Source: Brassica napus
Lineage: Eukaryota > Streptophyta > Magnoliopsida > Brassicales > Brassicaceae
Direction: 5' to 3'
Assembly (NCBI RefSeq): GCF_020379485.1
Contig: NC_063452.1
Location: 34,619,608 to 34,683,607, forward strand
DNA: 64,000 nt
A program made the translations under genes and the position numbers. The notes under the pieces are model-generated. The model worked only from the letters and a program-made list of their open reading frames with translations, did not search any database and was not told the origin of the DNA. The first letter of the stretch is position 1. The number at the start of each line of letters is the position of its first letter. Of the stretch, positions 10,399-19,660 are shown piece after piece.

Positions 10399-10819
10399 AA
10401 TATCATCTGGGTCGAACAAGAGAAGCTGGCCGAAGGGCAGACCGAGATTACTCGCAGCAAACGCCGACAGACTCGGAAAGCTGTTGGCGAGAATCCGGAT
10501 ATTCATGATCTTCACGATTACATAAAAAAGACTGCCACGGAAGTAAGGGCCGTGAGATCCCAGATCCATCACACTACCAGCGCCGCCCCTGAAATCGACC
10601 AGTTACTCGAAGAAGCGCGAAAGACGTCATTCACGGCTCGCGTCGCCGAGACCAAGGTATCTGATCCTGGAAAGATCAAAGTGACAGCCTACAACGGCAC
10701 AACCGATCCCAAAGAACATCTGTAAGCTTTCAAGATCACCATGGGGAGGGCCAGACTCAAAGAGAGCGAGAGAGACGCCGGCTATTTTCGTCTCTTCGTC
10801 GAAAATCTGGAAGGAGCGG
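10399..10819 (+). pseudogene. Gag fragment of B, first half
   Basis: The fragment is homologous to residues about 185-330 of gag in A: it shares [20 protein letters not shown] and the following SDPGKIK block. A stop (TAA at 10723) interrupts the frame just before the [11 protein letters not shown] segment. The sequence is open again to 10819, where C is inserted. The true start is lost because gag is joined directly to LTR sequence at about 10398. Confidence 0.75.
10815..10819. repeat. Target site duplication of C, left copy
   Basis: AGCGG here and AGCAG at 18947-18951 flank C. Four of five bases match. Removing C and one copy rejoins the gag frame of B, which confirms the insertion. Confidence 0.75.
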
Positions 10820-11527
10820 TGATATCACTCAATCTAACAATCCTAGGGCAAGTTCTAGGTAGCTAATCTAGAATCAGGCATTAATGACAATCCTAATGAT
10901 TATTATCACAACTCAGCAATCTATAGTTGGGGCTAATCCCTCATAACCTATTTAAACCCTAAAATCTAACAATGGAACTACTCAGACATGGGCAAGCAAT
11001 TCATAACATCAATTAGGAAAGAAAACTTCATTAGAATAGTAAATAGATATCAATGGAGTTCCAATCACAAATATAACTTTGGATCTTCTCTCCAATCTAT
11101 CAAAATCATAAAAACCTTTTGCTGATAATAGTAAAACTAGAAATAAAAGAAAGCACACTTTCCTTCTAACATGGTAGCAAAGCTTATATAATTAGGTTAA
11201 AACTCGTCAGGGGTAATCTTGTAAATTTGTGAAGACTTGGGCTTCAAGTCGACTGTGACCAAACGGGCTTTCTGCGTGCTTCGCTGTCGAGCGATGTTCT
11301 GATGTGAGCATCGATCGATATTTGTTCCTCAATATCAACCGATGGTCGAGCTCGATGGTCATCTCGGGTGCTTACTCCAAATATCTCCAAAATGCTCCAA
11401 AATCATCACTTATCTCCAAATCACTCCTGATCTTATAAATATAATAAATAGACTCTATAATATAATAAATAGTATTAAAAATACCTATAAACCACGGGTG
11501 AAAGTGGGTCAAATCCATGGTCTATCA
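10820..11527 (-). repeat. 3' LTR of C, with internal deletion
   Basis: 708 bp. After the first 12 bases (TGATATCACTCA) it jumps to the sequence found at about 18255 in the 5' LTR, so about 580 bp are missing, including the downstream cluster of phased TCGATCGA motifs. The remainder matches the 5' LTR closely to the closing CTATCA. Confidence 0.85.
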
Positions 11528-11560
11528 ACTCCTCCAGACTTACCCTTTTGCTTGTCCTCA
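11528..11560 (-). promoter_or_regulatory. Polypurine tract of C
   Basis: On the minus strand CAAAAGGGTAAGTCTGGAGG lies directly before the 3' LTR. The same segment stands before the 3' LTRs of D (plus strand, 20502-20529) and E (minus strand, 23781-23805), which marks it as the conserved plus-strand primer of the family. Confidence 0.7.
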
Positions 11561-12162
11561 AGTAAAACAAACAGGCAGTCTCTCTGAAAGAAGTTTGAAA
11601 ACAACAGGGACTCACACAATTTTAAACTTAGAATCATCACCTCTACAATATTGCAATCCACATCTAAGAAGTCCTAATCACAAAAGCACATTATACCATA
11701 TCCTAGCTTAGAAACCAAATTCACCGGGCTAACAACTTAGCAAATCTTGTCTGACATTCCCCTCAACCAACCTCATTTCTTAGCATAAATAAAAGTGCAG
11801 GCTTTACCTTGGGAGAATCGATCACGGGATGCAAAGATTTTCAAACAAGTATCTGGACCTGTAGGTAAACATTAGTTCTTATCCTCTCTCTCTACTAATT
11901 TTCTCTCTTAGTCAAAGTCTCCTTATATTTGCAAGATCATTGACTAAGATTGGAGAGGCTTCCATGAATCAAGCCTAAATGGTGGTTGCCACCAAGTCCT
12001 GTTCACTTCTTTTTGACCTATATCCTAGGATTATTTGTGAAGCAAGCCTTAATGGTTGTAGCCACCAAGTCATGTTCTAATCCTTTACCTATAGAATTCT
12101 TATGAAACAAACCTTAATGGTTGTAGCCACCAAATCATGTTCGAATCCATTCCTAATAAATA

Positions 12163-12165
<3 letters not shown>

Positions 12166-12200
<35 letters not shown>
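12166..12200. repeat. (TA)n microsatellite
   Basis: A run of alternating T and A of about 35 bp, followed by TAATAATAATTTTTTTT. It is the source of the spurious isoleucine/tyrosine-rich open frame on the plus strand. Confidence 0.9.
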
Positions 12201-12202
<2 letters not shown>

Positions 12203-12720
12203 ATAATAATTTTTTTTAATATCTATATTTCGAAAATAGAGAGAGAGAGGGTGATAAATCTATATACACAAGGCTTTACCTTCCAGACTTGTTTGAAGAA
12301 TCCGATCTCATGTATACTAAGCCCCAAGACAACCAGTAGTGTCAAGTTTAGTGTTGGAGGTCAGCTTTGGGTCCTTCAAACAATCTCAGCAAGTGTAAAA
12401 TAGTTGACAGGTTGATCCACTTTAGTATCTTTAGTACTATCTGCAATCAGTATGTTCTAGAATGGTGCTAAAGAGTGGTTAGATAACAAGCAAAAATCGA
12501 ATAAGTTCATTAATCTAATAAGTTCATTATCCCTTTCTTGACTCAATAAAAACTTTATGTTTGAAAATATTTTTAAAATTCATGAATAAACTAATATCAG
12601 TAAACCTCTCTCCAGACTTAAACTACACTGTCCCCAGTGTAAACTCAGTCGGAGTTATGTTTATAAATCATAAGTACGTAATGTAACAAGTTATAACGAT
12701 GTACCAGACCGGAACGTATG

Positions 12721-12800
12721 TCGACCGATGTAAGGATGTTGATATCGGTCGCGGCAGGTGATGCTATGTCGATCGATGTCGACAGTGTCTCGTCGGTCGA
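12721..12800. repeat. Phased 24-bp TCGATCGA array (C, 3' interior)
   Basis: Motif starts are 12721 (TCGACCGA), 12745 (TCGGTCGC), 12769 (TCGATCGA) and 12793 (TCGGTCGA), exactly 24 bp apart, with unrelated spacers between them. Confidence 0.85.
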
Positions 12801-12968
12801 TACTCACGGCAATCGTCTACTCGGATCCTTTTTTTATGACCTGCAATAATTAAAAACCAACATAAATAGTAGATTAATAAAAACCAAATAAATATTACCA
12901 AATAGAGGGTTGTCTTCCACTCAGTGCTTTGTTATAGTCATTTAGCTAGACTTTGGAGGTGATTTGGG

Positions 12969-13823
12969 CTAGTGATGTTGAAAGCTGGCACTTGTTGGGA
13001 AACAAGTCCCCATCTCTTCTTTGCGCTTGTTGAACCATGTACCAGTGAAGTCTCGCATTGCATCATCTCCTCTACACCATTTGTCCTTCATTATTGTAGT
13101 TGCATCTTCTATCTTCTGCAATCTATCTCCAAGACTCTCAAGATTGAACTGATGTCTCATAACTGTGGCGTATGTGTCAATTGAGATCTCCTCTCCATGG
13201 TTGTGTGCGTCAAACATGTCTGATGTCACCTTTTGTACTAACCTCCCTCGGTTTGTAGCGTTGTCGACCGATGTCTGTCTGTGAGTGTTGGTCGATTTAT
13301 TGCTGCGTTTGTCGATCGATGCTGATGCTTCTGGTCGACAGGCAATGTAACTCTGAATCTCCACTAATTCCCTTTGAATAGCTTCAATCTTGGAAGTCAA
13401 AGCATTAATGCTAAGATCCATTGGGAAATAGATGTCATTACATCTCCTATCAAGCCTCTCTTATGTAGTTTCCAGAGCTCCGTAGATCCCTTCTACCAAC
13501 TGATCTATCTCTTCCCTTGTGTGAAAATCTGGTTGAGACTTCATCATATGTGAGTGTGGTGGATAGTCGTCAACCGATGCTGGAAAGCGATCGTCGATCG
13601 ATGCATATAAGCGACTGTCGATCGATGCCTGTCGATGTTTGTCGATCGATGTAGAGAGAGACACGTCGGTCGCACGCTTAATTCTAGCTTTGTCTTGCCT
13701 CATCTCTTCCATGCAAGTAGTTAGCCAACTGATACTATCATTCAATGGATAGTAGACTCCATCAAGCTTCATCTGGAAGTCTTCTTTGTTCTTCTCTTGT
13801 TCTCCGCAGATTCCATAGAACAT
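12969..13823 (-). CDS. Downstream ORF of C: helical SID-repeat protein, unknown role
   Basis: Two same-frame segments (13823-13461, 120 residues; 13421-12969, 150 residues) are separated by one stop codon at about 13461. The first contains [20 protein letters not shown] followed by an S-I-D repeat region. The second contains [19 protein letters not shown], an SID-poor hinge, then [19 protein letters not shown]. All three look like amphipathic helices or short coiled coils. I see no enzyme motif. It occupies the place where reverse transcriptase would lie and probably formed one protein of about 280 residues. The function is unknown; a structural or accessory Gag-like role is only a guess. Confidence 0.5.
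13570..13673. repeat. Phased 24-bp TCGATCGA array (C, downstream ORF)
   Basis: Motif starts are 13570 (TCAACCGA), 13594, 13618 and 13642 (all TCGATCGA) and 13666 (TCGGTCGC): five members with exact 24-bp spacing. On the minus strand the motif is read as S-I-D. Confidence 0.9.
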
Positions 13824-14388
13824 CTCATTGATCTTATCCTTGGTGTAGATTTCTGGTACTAGCTTGGTTTGTGTGAATGAGCTAGCAATATCTGGAAGAC
13901 ATATGTAGCTGTGCTCATCTCTCGAAGCTATTTCCAGAAGTCTTCTGATATCTTTGTTATGAACACGAATGGTGTGTCCATCTACATCTCTGGCGTATCC
14001 CTGATCATCTCTGTAGATTCCATACTCATCCTTTTCTTTCCAGTAGAATTTCCTAGTACCGAAAAGATCAAAGGCTCTTATGCCAAATTAAGGACGTCAG
14101 TCGACCGATGTTGGGACGTCAACGTCGATCGATGGTCGGGTAGGGTGTCGAGCCTTCTGTTTGAAGCGTTTATCTATGCCACCAGCTGTGTCTTAGAACT
14201 CCTTTGTAACCTTCTGCTGGTGTTCTGTAATAGTGCGTTATTGCATGAAGAGGTTGTCTGCCCCATTTGATGTCTGAAGGATGTCTGCAATATCCTCTCG
14301 AGATACGTGCAGTGTACGTTCATCTATTGCTTTTGCGTAGCCATATGGGTCCCTGAAAATACCAAATTCGTCTGAGTGGTTATCAGAT

Positions 14389-14697
14389 TTATCTTTTTCT
14401 GCTTACAGTGGTTTTTGGTTTTGGGCGGCTGTCGATCGATGTTTTATTGTTGATGTCGATCGATGTTGAAGGATTGATGTCGATCGATGGATAAATAGCT
14501 ATGTCGATCGGATGGCTGATTTGTGTTCTTTCCCAAGCAGCTTCTGCTCGTTTCTGATCTGTTTCATCGCGTCTTTGCATGTTGAGAAGTTCCTCATAAG
14601 TGAAACCCTCATGAAGTTCATCAGCTCCTTGATCACGGTATGTTGTCTCTACTGCGTAGCTCTCGTGATGGCGATCATCTATCCAACTTCCAATTGA
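14389..14697 (-). pseudogene. Remnant ORF between protease and downstream ORF of C
   Basis: Minus frame 14580-14389 (63 residues) begins MQRRDETDQKRAEAAWERTQ, then a chain of S-I-D repeats. The frame upstream of this ATG, towards 14697, reads as a helix with DELHEGFTYEELLNMQ, so the original protein was longer and probably continued from the protease reading. Phased motifs at 14432, 14456, 14480 and 14504 lie inside it. I know similar text from Brassicaceae gypsy polyproteins but no function for it. Confidence 0.5.
14432..14511. repeat. Phased 24-bp TCGATCGA array (C, after protease)
   Basis: Starts at 14432, 14456, 14480 and 14504, exactly 24 bp apart. The last one is followed by GG in place of AT. 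Spacers differ completely. Confidence 0.9.
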
Positions 14698-15678
14698 TTA
14701 ATCTCCGTCTTGGGTAGCGTCGACGTTAGTGTCGATTGATGGGTAGTAGGCGATGTCGGTCGATGCTTGAAGGTGGTTTGGTTGATGAAGTTGAGTGTCG
14801 ATCGATGTTGAACCGTTCCTGTCGATCGATGACGACTTCGTTTTCCAAGAGGAATGATGGAGAAGTCTATCTTCCTCGTCAAAAATCGCTCTTTCTTTTA
14901 CGGATCGTTCTTCCTCATAATCTTCATCGTACTCCTCCGTATGCATGTTGTGTGCTGCCGTAGTGGGATTGTAGTAATCGTTTTCCCATTCTCCTTGATT
15001 ACTGTCCACCGATTCGTCTTCCGCTCCGTCGGTCGATTTTTGCTGGGCACTGTCGATCGATGTTGCAGTGTGAGTTTCGATCGACGCTGAGTATTCTGTC
15101 TCGTACTCGTACTCAGCTCCACAGTGGCATGCTGCAATGATTCTTGGATCATTGATTTTTCTGGGGGTCGTCTGTGGCTTCTTGACTGGAATAGGGTTGT
15201 AATGGACATGAGGATCTATGAGCGTTAGGCACAACCGGTTGGTTTGCAAGTTGCACATTGCTCCTACAGTTGACAAGAAGGCTCTCCCAAGTAATAGAGA
15301 AGAGTTCCAGTTCAGCTTGATGTCCAAGACATGGAAATCTACTGGAACTAGGCCATTAGCAATCTGAACCTTTAGGTCTCTCACCATTCCTCCTGAGCTT
15401 CTCTGAGAACAATCCACATAAGTTAATAATTCCTTAGAAGGCTCCACCTGCAGACCTAGATGGTCTGCCATACCTCTAGGTAGGATGCTGACCGATGCTC
15501 CTGTGTCGCACAAGGCATGTGGGAATTCAATACCCTTCACCGTGCATGGTATTGCAAATTTCCCAGGATCACTCTTCTTCTTCAATGTAACCCTCTTCCT
15601 CATATGTTCTCTAGCTTCACAGAACATTCTCCTAATGTCTTCTTCTGTCTCTCTGGTTTCTCTGAAGAACATCCACAA
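14698..15678 (-). CDS. Aspartic protease of C with SID-repeat tail
   Basis: The open frame is 326 residues. After a helical start comes KFAIPC, then the retropepsin active site ALCDTGASVSILPRGM with the catalytic D-T-G intact. A partner segment LLLGRAFLSTVGAMCNLQ follows at about residues 135-150 (the LGR-F motif usual for Athila-type proteases). Residues about 200-326 are acidic and carry S-I-D repeats. The role by family is cutting of the Gag precursor inside particles. The reading is uninterrupted, unlike gag, so this is the best-preserved gene of the element. The start is the first ATG after the preceding stop. In the full-length protein it was probably fused to gag, as polyprotein frames are in this family. 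Confidence 0.8.
   Translation of the reverse strand: MWMFFRETRETEEDIRRMFCEAREHMRKRVTLKKKSDPGKFAIPCTVKGIEFPHALCDTGASVSILPRGMADHLGLQVEPSKELLTYVDCSQRSSGGMVRDLKVQIANGLVPVDFHVLDIKLNWNSSLLLGRAFLSTVGAMCNLQTNRLCLTLIDPHVHYNPIPVKKPQTTPRKINDPRIIAACHCGAEYEYETEYSASIETHTATSIDSAQQKSTDGAEDESVDSNQGEWENDYYNPTTAAHNMHTEEYDEDYEEERSVKERAIFDEEDRLLHHSSWKTKSSSIDRNGSTSIDTQLHQPNHLQASTDIAYYPSIDTNVDATQDGD
15005..15084. repeat. Phased 24-bp TCGATCGA array (C, protease tail)
   Basis: Starts at 15005 (TCCACCGA), 15029 (TCGGTCGA), 15053 (TCGATCGA) and 15077 (TCGATCGA), exactly 24 bp apart inside the protease frame. Confidence 0.85.
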
Positions 15679-15983
15679 TCTGTGGGTAAAATAAGCCTCA
15701 TCGAATGGCTTATCTAGAGAAATTCTGAAGACTCTTTTTCAGAAACTTTCCTTTTCCTTTTTCATTAGCCCCCCTCTTCAGATGTTTCGCCACTTTTTCC
15801 TTTCTTCTCCTTAGGGTTCTTCCCGTAGGAACCCTATCAACCTCCATAGAATCTGTTTCATCTTCTCAAGGTATCCTGACGGCCTCTGCTGGTTTTTTCT
15901 GAATGTTTGGGTTTGGGCCTGAGTTCATTTAGACGTGCAACATCTATCTTCGGCATCTGCACTCGGTATGTAATATGTGCTCG

Positions 15984-16087
15984 TCGATCGATGGGCGCTG
16001 GCGGTTGTCGATCGATGGCTGTCTCTTGATGTCGATCGATGACGGGGTCAGAATGTCGATCGATAACGGGGTCAGAATGTCGATCGA
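15984..16087. repeat. Phased 24-bp TCGATCGA array (C, gag-protease linker 1)
   Basis: Five exact TCGATCGA at 15984, 16008, 16032, 16056 and 16080, each 24 bp apart. Two neighbouring spacers are nearly identical (GGGGTCAGAATG), showing recent unit duplication; the others differ. Confidence 0.95.
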
Positions 16088-16192
16088 TTTTTACGTAGAC
16101 AGGGCTGGGCGGATTTGGGTGTTTTGCTGCGAACTCCTCGTGAGTCATGATCCTCACGGCATTGCAAGATGAGGTTGACTCCGTAGGTGTTG

Positions 16193-16272
16193 TCGATCGA
16201 TGTCCAGGAGAGGATGTCGATCGGTTTTGGATGACTTCTGTTGACCGATGTTCGTGGCTTGGCGTCGATCGA
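16193..16272. repeat. Phased 24-bp TCGATCGA array (C, gag-protease linker 2)
   Basis: Starts at 16193, 16217 (TCGATCGG), 16241 (TTGACCGA) and 16265, exactly 24 bp apart, but 113 bp from the previous array, so the phase relative to the reading frame changes. Confidence 0.9.
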
Positions 16273-16334
16273 CACCAATGCGATCCGCCGAAACTCATCA
16301 GACTCTCTACTTCGAGATTTCCTTCTTGCAGCTT

Positions 16335-17570
16335 CTATTCTTTCACCACTTGCCAGAAATCATCCCCAATGATGGCATTCACGTGGTGGTTCATCACATC
16401 ATCTTCTACCCCTCTTGTCAAGGCTCCTTGCCTCTTAAAAGCTTCTCCTGTCTGAACAACATGCATCTCCAGCTTCTTCACATGAGTGTTCAAAGTCTCA
16501 AACTTTGTGTTCAGGTTGGTGTAGACAGAATCAATCTTCCCATTGAAGTCCACTGTCATGGGTTGCTGTCCCTCGAGAACTCTATCAAGCATATCCTCAG
16601 TCTTGCTCTCTTGAGTTGGCGGTGGTTGCTTCTGGTAGTAAGAGCTTCCATAGCCCCTGTTGTTGATGTAGTTGTTGCTGTAGGGTTTCTGATGCTGCGA
16701 ACTCTGGTTGAAATTGCCCATATTTCCATAGGAGTTTCTGTTTCCACCTTGGTTTCCAGAACCTTGGAATCCAGTTCCGCTGATGAAGTTCACATATGTT
16801 TCCTCTGCTCTACCCTCTCTGTCTACAGCCTCTGCATCTTCAACAAGGCAGACCTTCTTCCTGAGAAGCTTGTGAACACTGTCCAGCATTTCCCTCACCT
16901 CATCCATCTGATCATTCCCAAGGATGGTGGCAGATCTCTTCCTCTCAAAGTCAGTGTTCTTGGTGCTACTGCTAGATGCTAGATTTTCAATGACTTTCAC
17001 TGCCTCCTCTGGATTCCTGGTGTTGAAGTTCCCATTGCTGGAAGCATCAAGAGCCATCTGGTACTGCACCGCGATGCCTCTGTAGAAAGTACTGAGTAGT
17101 TGTACTTCATTGAATCAATGGTGTGGACAGTCTCTCTGGTAAGACTTGAATCTGATCCACGAGCTTCTGAATGATTCTGCAGGCTCCTGGCTGAATGTAG
17201 CAATCTTGCTCCTCAAGTCTTCAGCACGTGCTTCATCAAAGAAGTTGCATAAGAATGCATTCTTGATGTCGCTCGAGGATGTTAGGGATCCTGGTGGTAG
17301 CTGCTTAAGCCAATGCGAAGCATCTCCAGCAAGTGAGTACTTGAAGAGCTTGCATATGAGGTAGTCTTCAGAGACTCCCTCGACTTTAGTAGCAGATATG
17401 AGATCCTTGAACCTCTCCAGATTGTCCATAGGATGAGGATCGAGCGACGAACAAGCATTGTTGTCGATCGATGAGGAGCGTGCTTCTTTGCGAATTGAAC
17501 GCTCCAAACTTGCATGATCTGGTGAGAATAGCAGTTGAGTTTTTTTGTTTCTTCTGGTACTGTTGGGCAT
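16335..17570 (-). pseudogene. Gag of C, one internal stop
   Basis: Two same-frame segments, 17570-17115 and 17069-16335, are parted by a single TGA at 17115-17117. The N-terminal part has the gag core typical of Athila-like elements: DNLERFKDLISATKVEGVSE, YLICKLFKYSLAGDASHWLK, then DEARAEDLRSKIATFSQEP. After the stop comes the helix DEVREMLDSVHKLLRKKV, an Asn/Gln/Gly-rich segment (NRNSYGNMGNFNQ) and a C-terminal helix region ending WQVVKE. Gag would assemble the particle. The first ATG (17570) lies about 80 bp after the primer site. A homologous gag piece at 63160-64000 lacks matching breaks in the same places. Confidence 0.85.
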
Positions 17571-17643
17571 GTACCTGAAAATCCAAGAAAAAAAATTTTA
17601 TGTCAGAAACTTAACAAAATTAAATCTAATAGGTGATCAAAGC

Positions 17644-17661
17644 TCCCCGGCAACGGCGCCA
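17644..17661 (-). promoter_or_regulatory. Primer binding site of C (Athila type)
   Basis: On the minus strand TGGCGCCGTTGCCGGGGA begins four bases after the 5' LTR. This is the primer site known from Athila and related plant gypsy elements, complementary to a tRNA 3' end (reported as tRNA-Asp, from memory). Confidence 0.85.
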
Positions 17662-17665
17662 AATT

Positions 17666-18946
17666 TGATAACACTCAAATTACCCTAAAGAGTGAATTTA
17701 CTCTCTCAAATAAGAGGTTCAATTGCAGTACTTAGGGATGGAATCCATAAGGAGCTAGGGAACCTAATAAATCTAATGGGATTTGTTAAGTTGGATGGTT
17801 TAATGATTAAAATGTAAATTTGTAGTTTTGTTGAGCAAGTAATTGCTCGATTGATTTGTTGAGGTTTTTATTCAGGAAACTTGGAATTATAATCTTACAG
17901 ATGCCTAATGAGTTGCATGCATGATAATGTAGAGCTCAACAACTAAGCAACAAGTCAATCAGTTCTCGCGTTTCTGAACTTGTCTATTAACTAGATTTAA
18001 TGACCCAAACAAATGTGTTCGATCAATAGCAAGTGTCGATCGATTATCCTATGGGGATATCGATCGATACACCTTTCACTCGGTCGATCGATTATCCAAT
18101 ATGTATATCGATCGACGCGCTTCAAGTTAAGCTTTATGCGCAGATTGAATGATGCTCACTAGGCTCACTAGATCAGCTCTCGCTATACTCTCAGCAAGAA
18201 TCTTAGCTCAATTAGAATGATTTCAGGATGAGAATGAAGCAATCGCTTTTATCTAACAATCCTAGGGCAAGTTCTAGGTAGCTAATCTAGAATCAGGTGT
18301 TAATGACAATCCTAATGATTATTATCACAACTCAACAATCTATAGTTCGGGCTAATCTCTCATAACCTATTTAAACGCTAAAATCTAACAATGGAACTAC
18401 TCAGACATGGCCAAGCAATTCATTACAGCAATTAGGTAAGAAAACTTCATTAGAATAGTAAACAGATATCAATGGAGTTCCAATCACAAATATAACTTTG
18501 GATCTTTTCACCAATCTATCAAAATCCTAAAAACCTTTTGCTGATAACAGTAAAACTAGAAACACAAGAAAGCACACTGTGCCTCTAACATGGTGGCAAA
18601 GCTTATGTAATTAGGTTAAAACTCGTCAGAGGTAATCTTGTAAATTGGTGAAGACTTGGGCTTCAAGTCGGCTGTGACCAAACGGGCTTTCTGCGCGCTT
18701 CGCTGTCGATCGATGTTCTGATGTGAACATCGATCGATATTTGTTCCACAATATCGACCGATGGTCGAGCTCGATGGTCATCTCGGGTGCTTTCTCCAAA
18801 TATCTCCAAAATGCTCCAAAATCATCACTTATCTCCAAATCACTCTTGATCTTATGAATATAATAAATAGACTCTATAATATAATAATTAGTAGTAAAAT
18901 CACCTATAAATCATGGGTGAAAGTAGGTCAAATCGATGGTCTATCA
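17666..18946 (-). repeat. 5' LTR of C
   Basis: 1,281 bp with TGATAACAC at the left end and TCTATCA at the right. It has two phased TCGATCGA clusters (18036-18115 and 18706-18761). It resembles the LTRs of D and E over most of its length. No long open frame is present apart from chance frames. Confidence 0.9.
18036..18115. repeat. Phased 24-bp TCGATCGA array in the LTR of C
   Basis: Four exact TCGATCGA at 18036, 18060, 18084 and 18108, exactly 24 bp apart, in non-coding LTR sequence. A second set follows at 18706, 18730 and 18754 (TCGACCGA), again 24 bp apart. Confidence 0.95.
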
Positions 18947-19045
18947 AGCAGCTCTCGTGTGGTTTTCTCGCCTTAAGAGAAACTCTATCGGAAGTTTTCA
19001 GCAGCTCGCATCGGAGTTTCTCAAACTACTCAATGTTCATAGATA
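18947..19045 (+). pseudogene. Gag fragment of B, second half
   Basis: This continues the gag frame interrupted at 10819: [20 protein letters not shown] matches gag of A. It breaks after about 30 codons and passes into LTR-like sequence near 19045 (AATCGTATAAACGCC, compare 10350 in the other LTR part). Confidence 0.75.
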
Positions 19046-19660
19046 GAGAAATCGTATAAACGCCAAAAGGCCTAAGAACGATCCGCAAGGATCCAAACTG
19101 GTCTAGAGGCCAATCTACGCTCTCAGAAGGGATTTGAGCCCATAAAAGTTATGACTGTTTGTCCTAACTCGCAGAAATACGATAAATGCTAAGTTTCCAA
19201 AGATAAATGTAAAGATTCGAGGATAACTATCAAGATCGACGAAAAATGGAATATTCCCAAAAGAGATAGACTTAGGCCCGAAGGCGAAGGATGGGCCACC
19301 GACCTAGAGCGACTATATATGGAGAGCAGGAGCAGAAGAAAAGGGGACCCGAGAATTTGGACTTAGAGAACTCCTGCTAGCTTAGAGAACTTAGGGCTTA
19401 GGTGGTTAGACTAGCACGGCAAGGCTTAGGACGTCTTGGCCGCCTCTTGTCTTGTTGTTTCGATAGTTAGCATATCTCTACTCCTCTCAGAGAAATCTTG
19501 TATTCATACTATTCAATAAAATGCCTCTGAGCGATTATCTATCTTTTTATCGTTCTAAAGTGATTACGCAGAGAATTCGGACCTTCATGGAAAAACGGGT
19601 TCACTCGGTTTTCCTCTATTATTATTTGTTATAATCGACGGTGTGAATTTTGGTTCCCAC
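19046..19660 (+). repeat. LTR 3' part of B
   Basis: The segment carries a TATA box (19314-19320), an AATAAA (about 19516) and the closing GTGTGAATTTTGGTTCCCAC, which matches the LTR end of A. It is the downstream remnant of B. Confidence 0.6.

Larger units (their letters stand above)
11561..12968 (-). other. Non-coding 3' interior of C
   Basis: About 1.4 kb holds no supported ORF. It shares blocks with the matching part of E (23800-24900), for example the stretch on ACTTACACTGGGGACAGTGT. It contains a (TA)n tract at 12166-12200 and four phased TCGATCGA-like motifs at 12721, 12745, 12769 and 12793. Confidence 0.6.
15858..16334 (-). pseudogene. SID/IDR repeat linker between gag and protease of C
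   Basis: The frame 16298-15858 (146 residues) is in phase with gag; a stop at 16335-16337 separates them. In the first half the phased motif is translated R-S-T, in the second half I-D-R (HSDPVIDRHSDPVIDRH), because the motif array changes phase relative to the frame between 16193 and 16080. Between them lies RIMTHEEFAAKHPNPPSPVY. The frame ends before the protease start, so another break lies near 15840. No enzymatic motif is visible; it is a flexible, charged linker. Confidence 0.6.
10820..18946 (-). mobile_element. SID-family gypsy element C, gag-protease, no pol
   Basis: This 8.1-kb element is on the minus strand. Its 5' LTR is 17666-18946 and its 3' LTR is 10820-11527; both have TGAT...ATCA ends. 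An Athila-type primer site adjoins the 5' LTR. Reading from right to left there are gag (17570-16335), an SID/IDR-repeat linker (16334-15858), an aspartic protease with intact D-T-G-A-S (15678-14698), and two further ORF regions (14697-14389, 13823-12969). No reverse transcriptase or integrase is present in any frame. The element splits gag of B with a 5-bp duplication (one mismatch). I infer dependence on an autonomous relative. Confidence 0.88.
2495..19660 (+). mobile_element. Gypsy remnant B, host of nested elements A and C
   Basis: B starts TGTTGGGGCC at 2495. After 46 bases it is interrupted by A (2541-9784) and resumes at 9790. Its LTR runs to about 10398 and is joined directly to the middle of a gag gene (about 10399-10819). 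C then splits that gag, which resumes at 18947 and breaks off near 19045. From there to about 19660 runs an LTR 3' part with a TATA box (19314-19320) and the ending GGTTCCCAC, as in A. B is related to A in LTR ends and gag but has lost most of its interior through at least two deletions. No target duplication was found. Confidence 0.65.

Noticed and set aside
12137..12403. An 88-residue plus frame with Ile/Tyr run
   Set aside because: Product of the (TA)n tract.
15984..16087. Regular repeats with spacers that look like a CRISPR array
   Set aside because: Plant nuclear DNA; the repeat is 8 bp, the period 24 bp, there are no cas genes, and the arrays lie in retroelement LTRs and ORFs.
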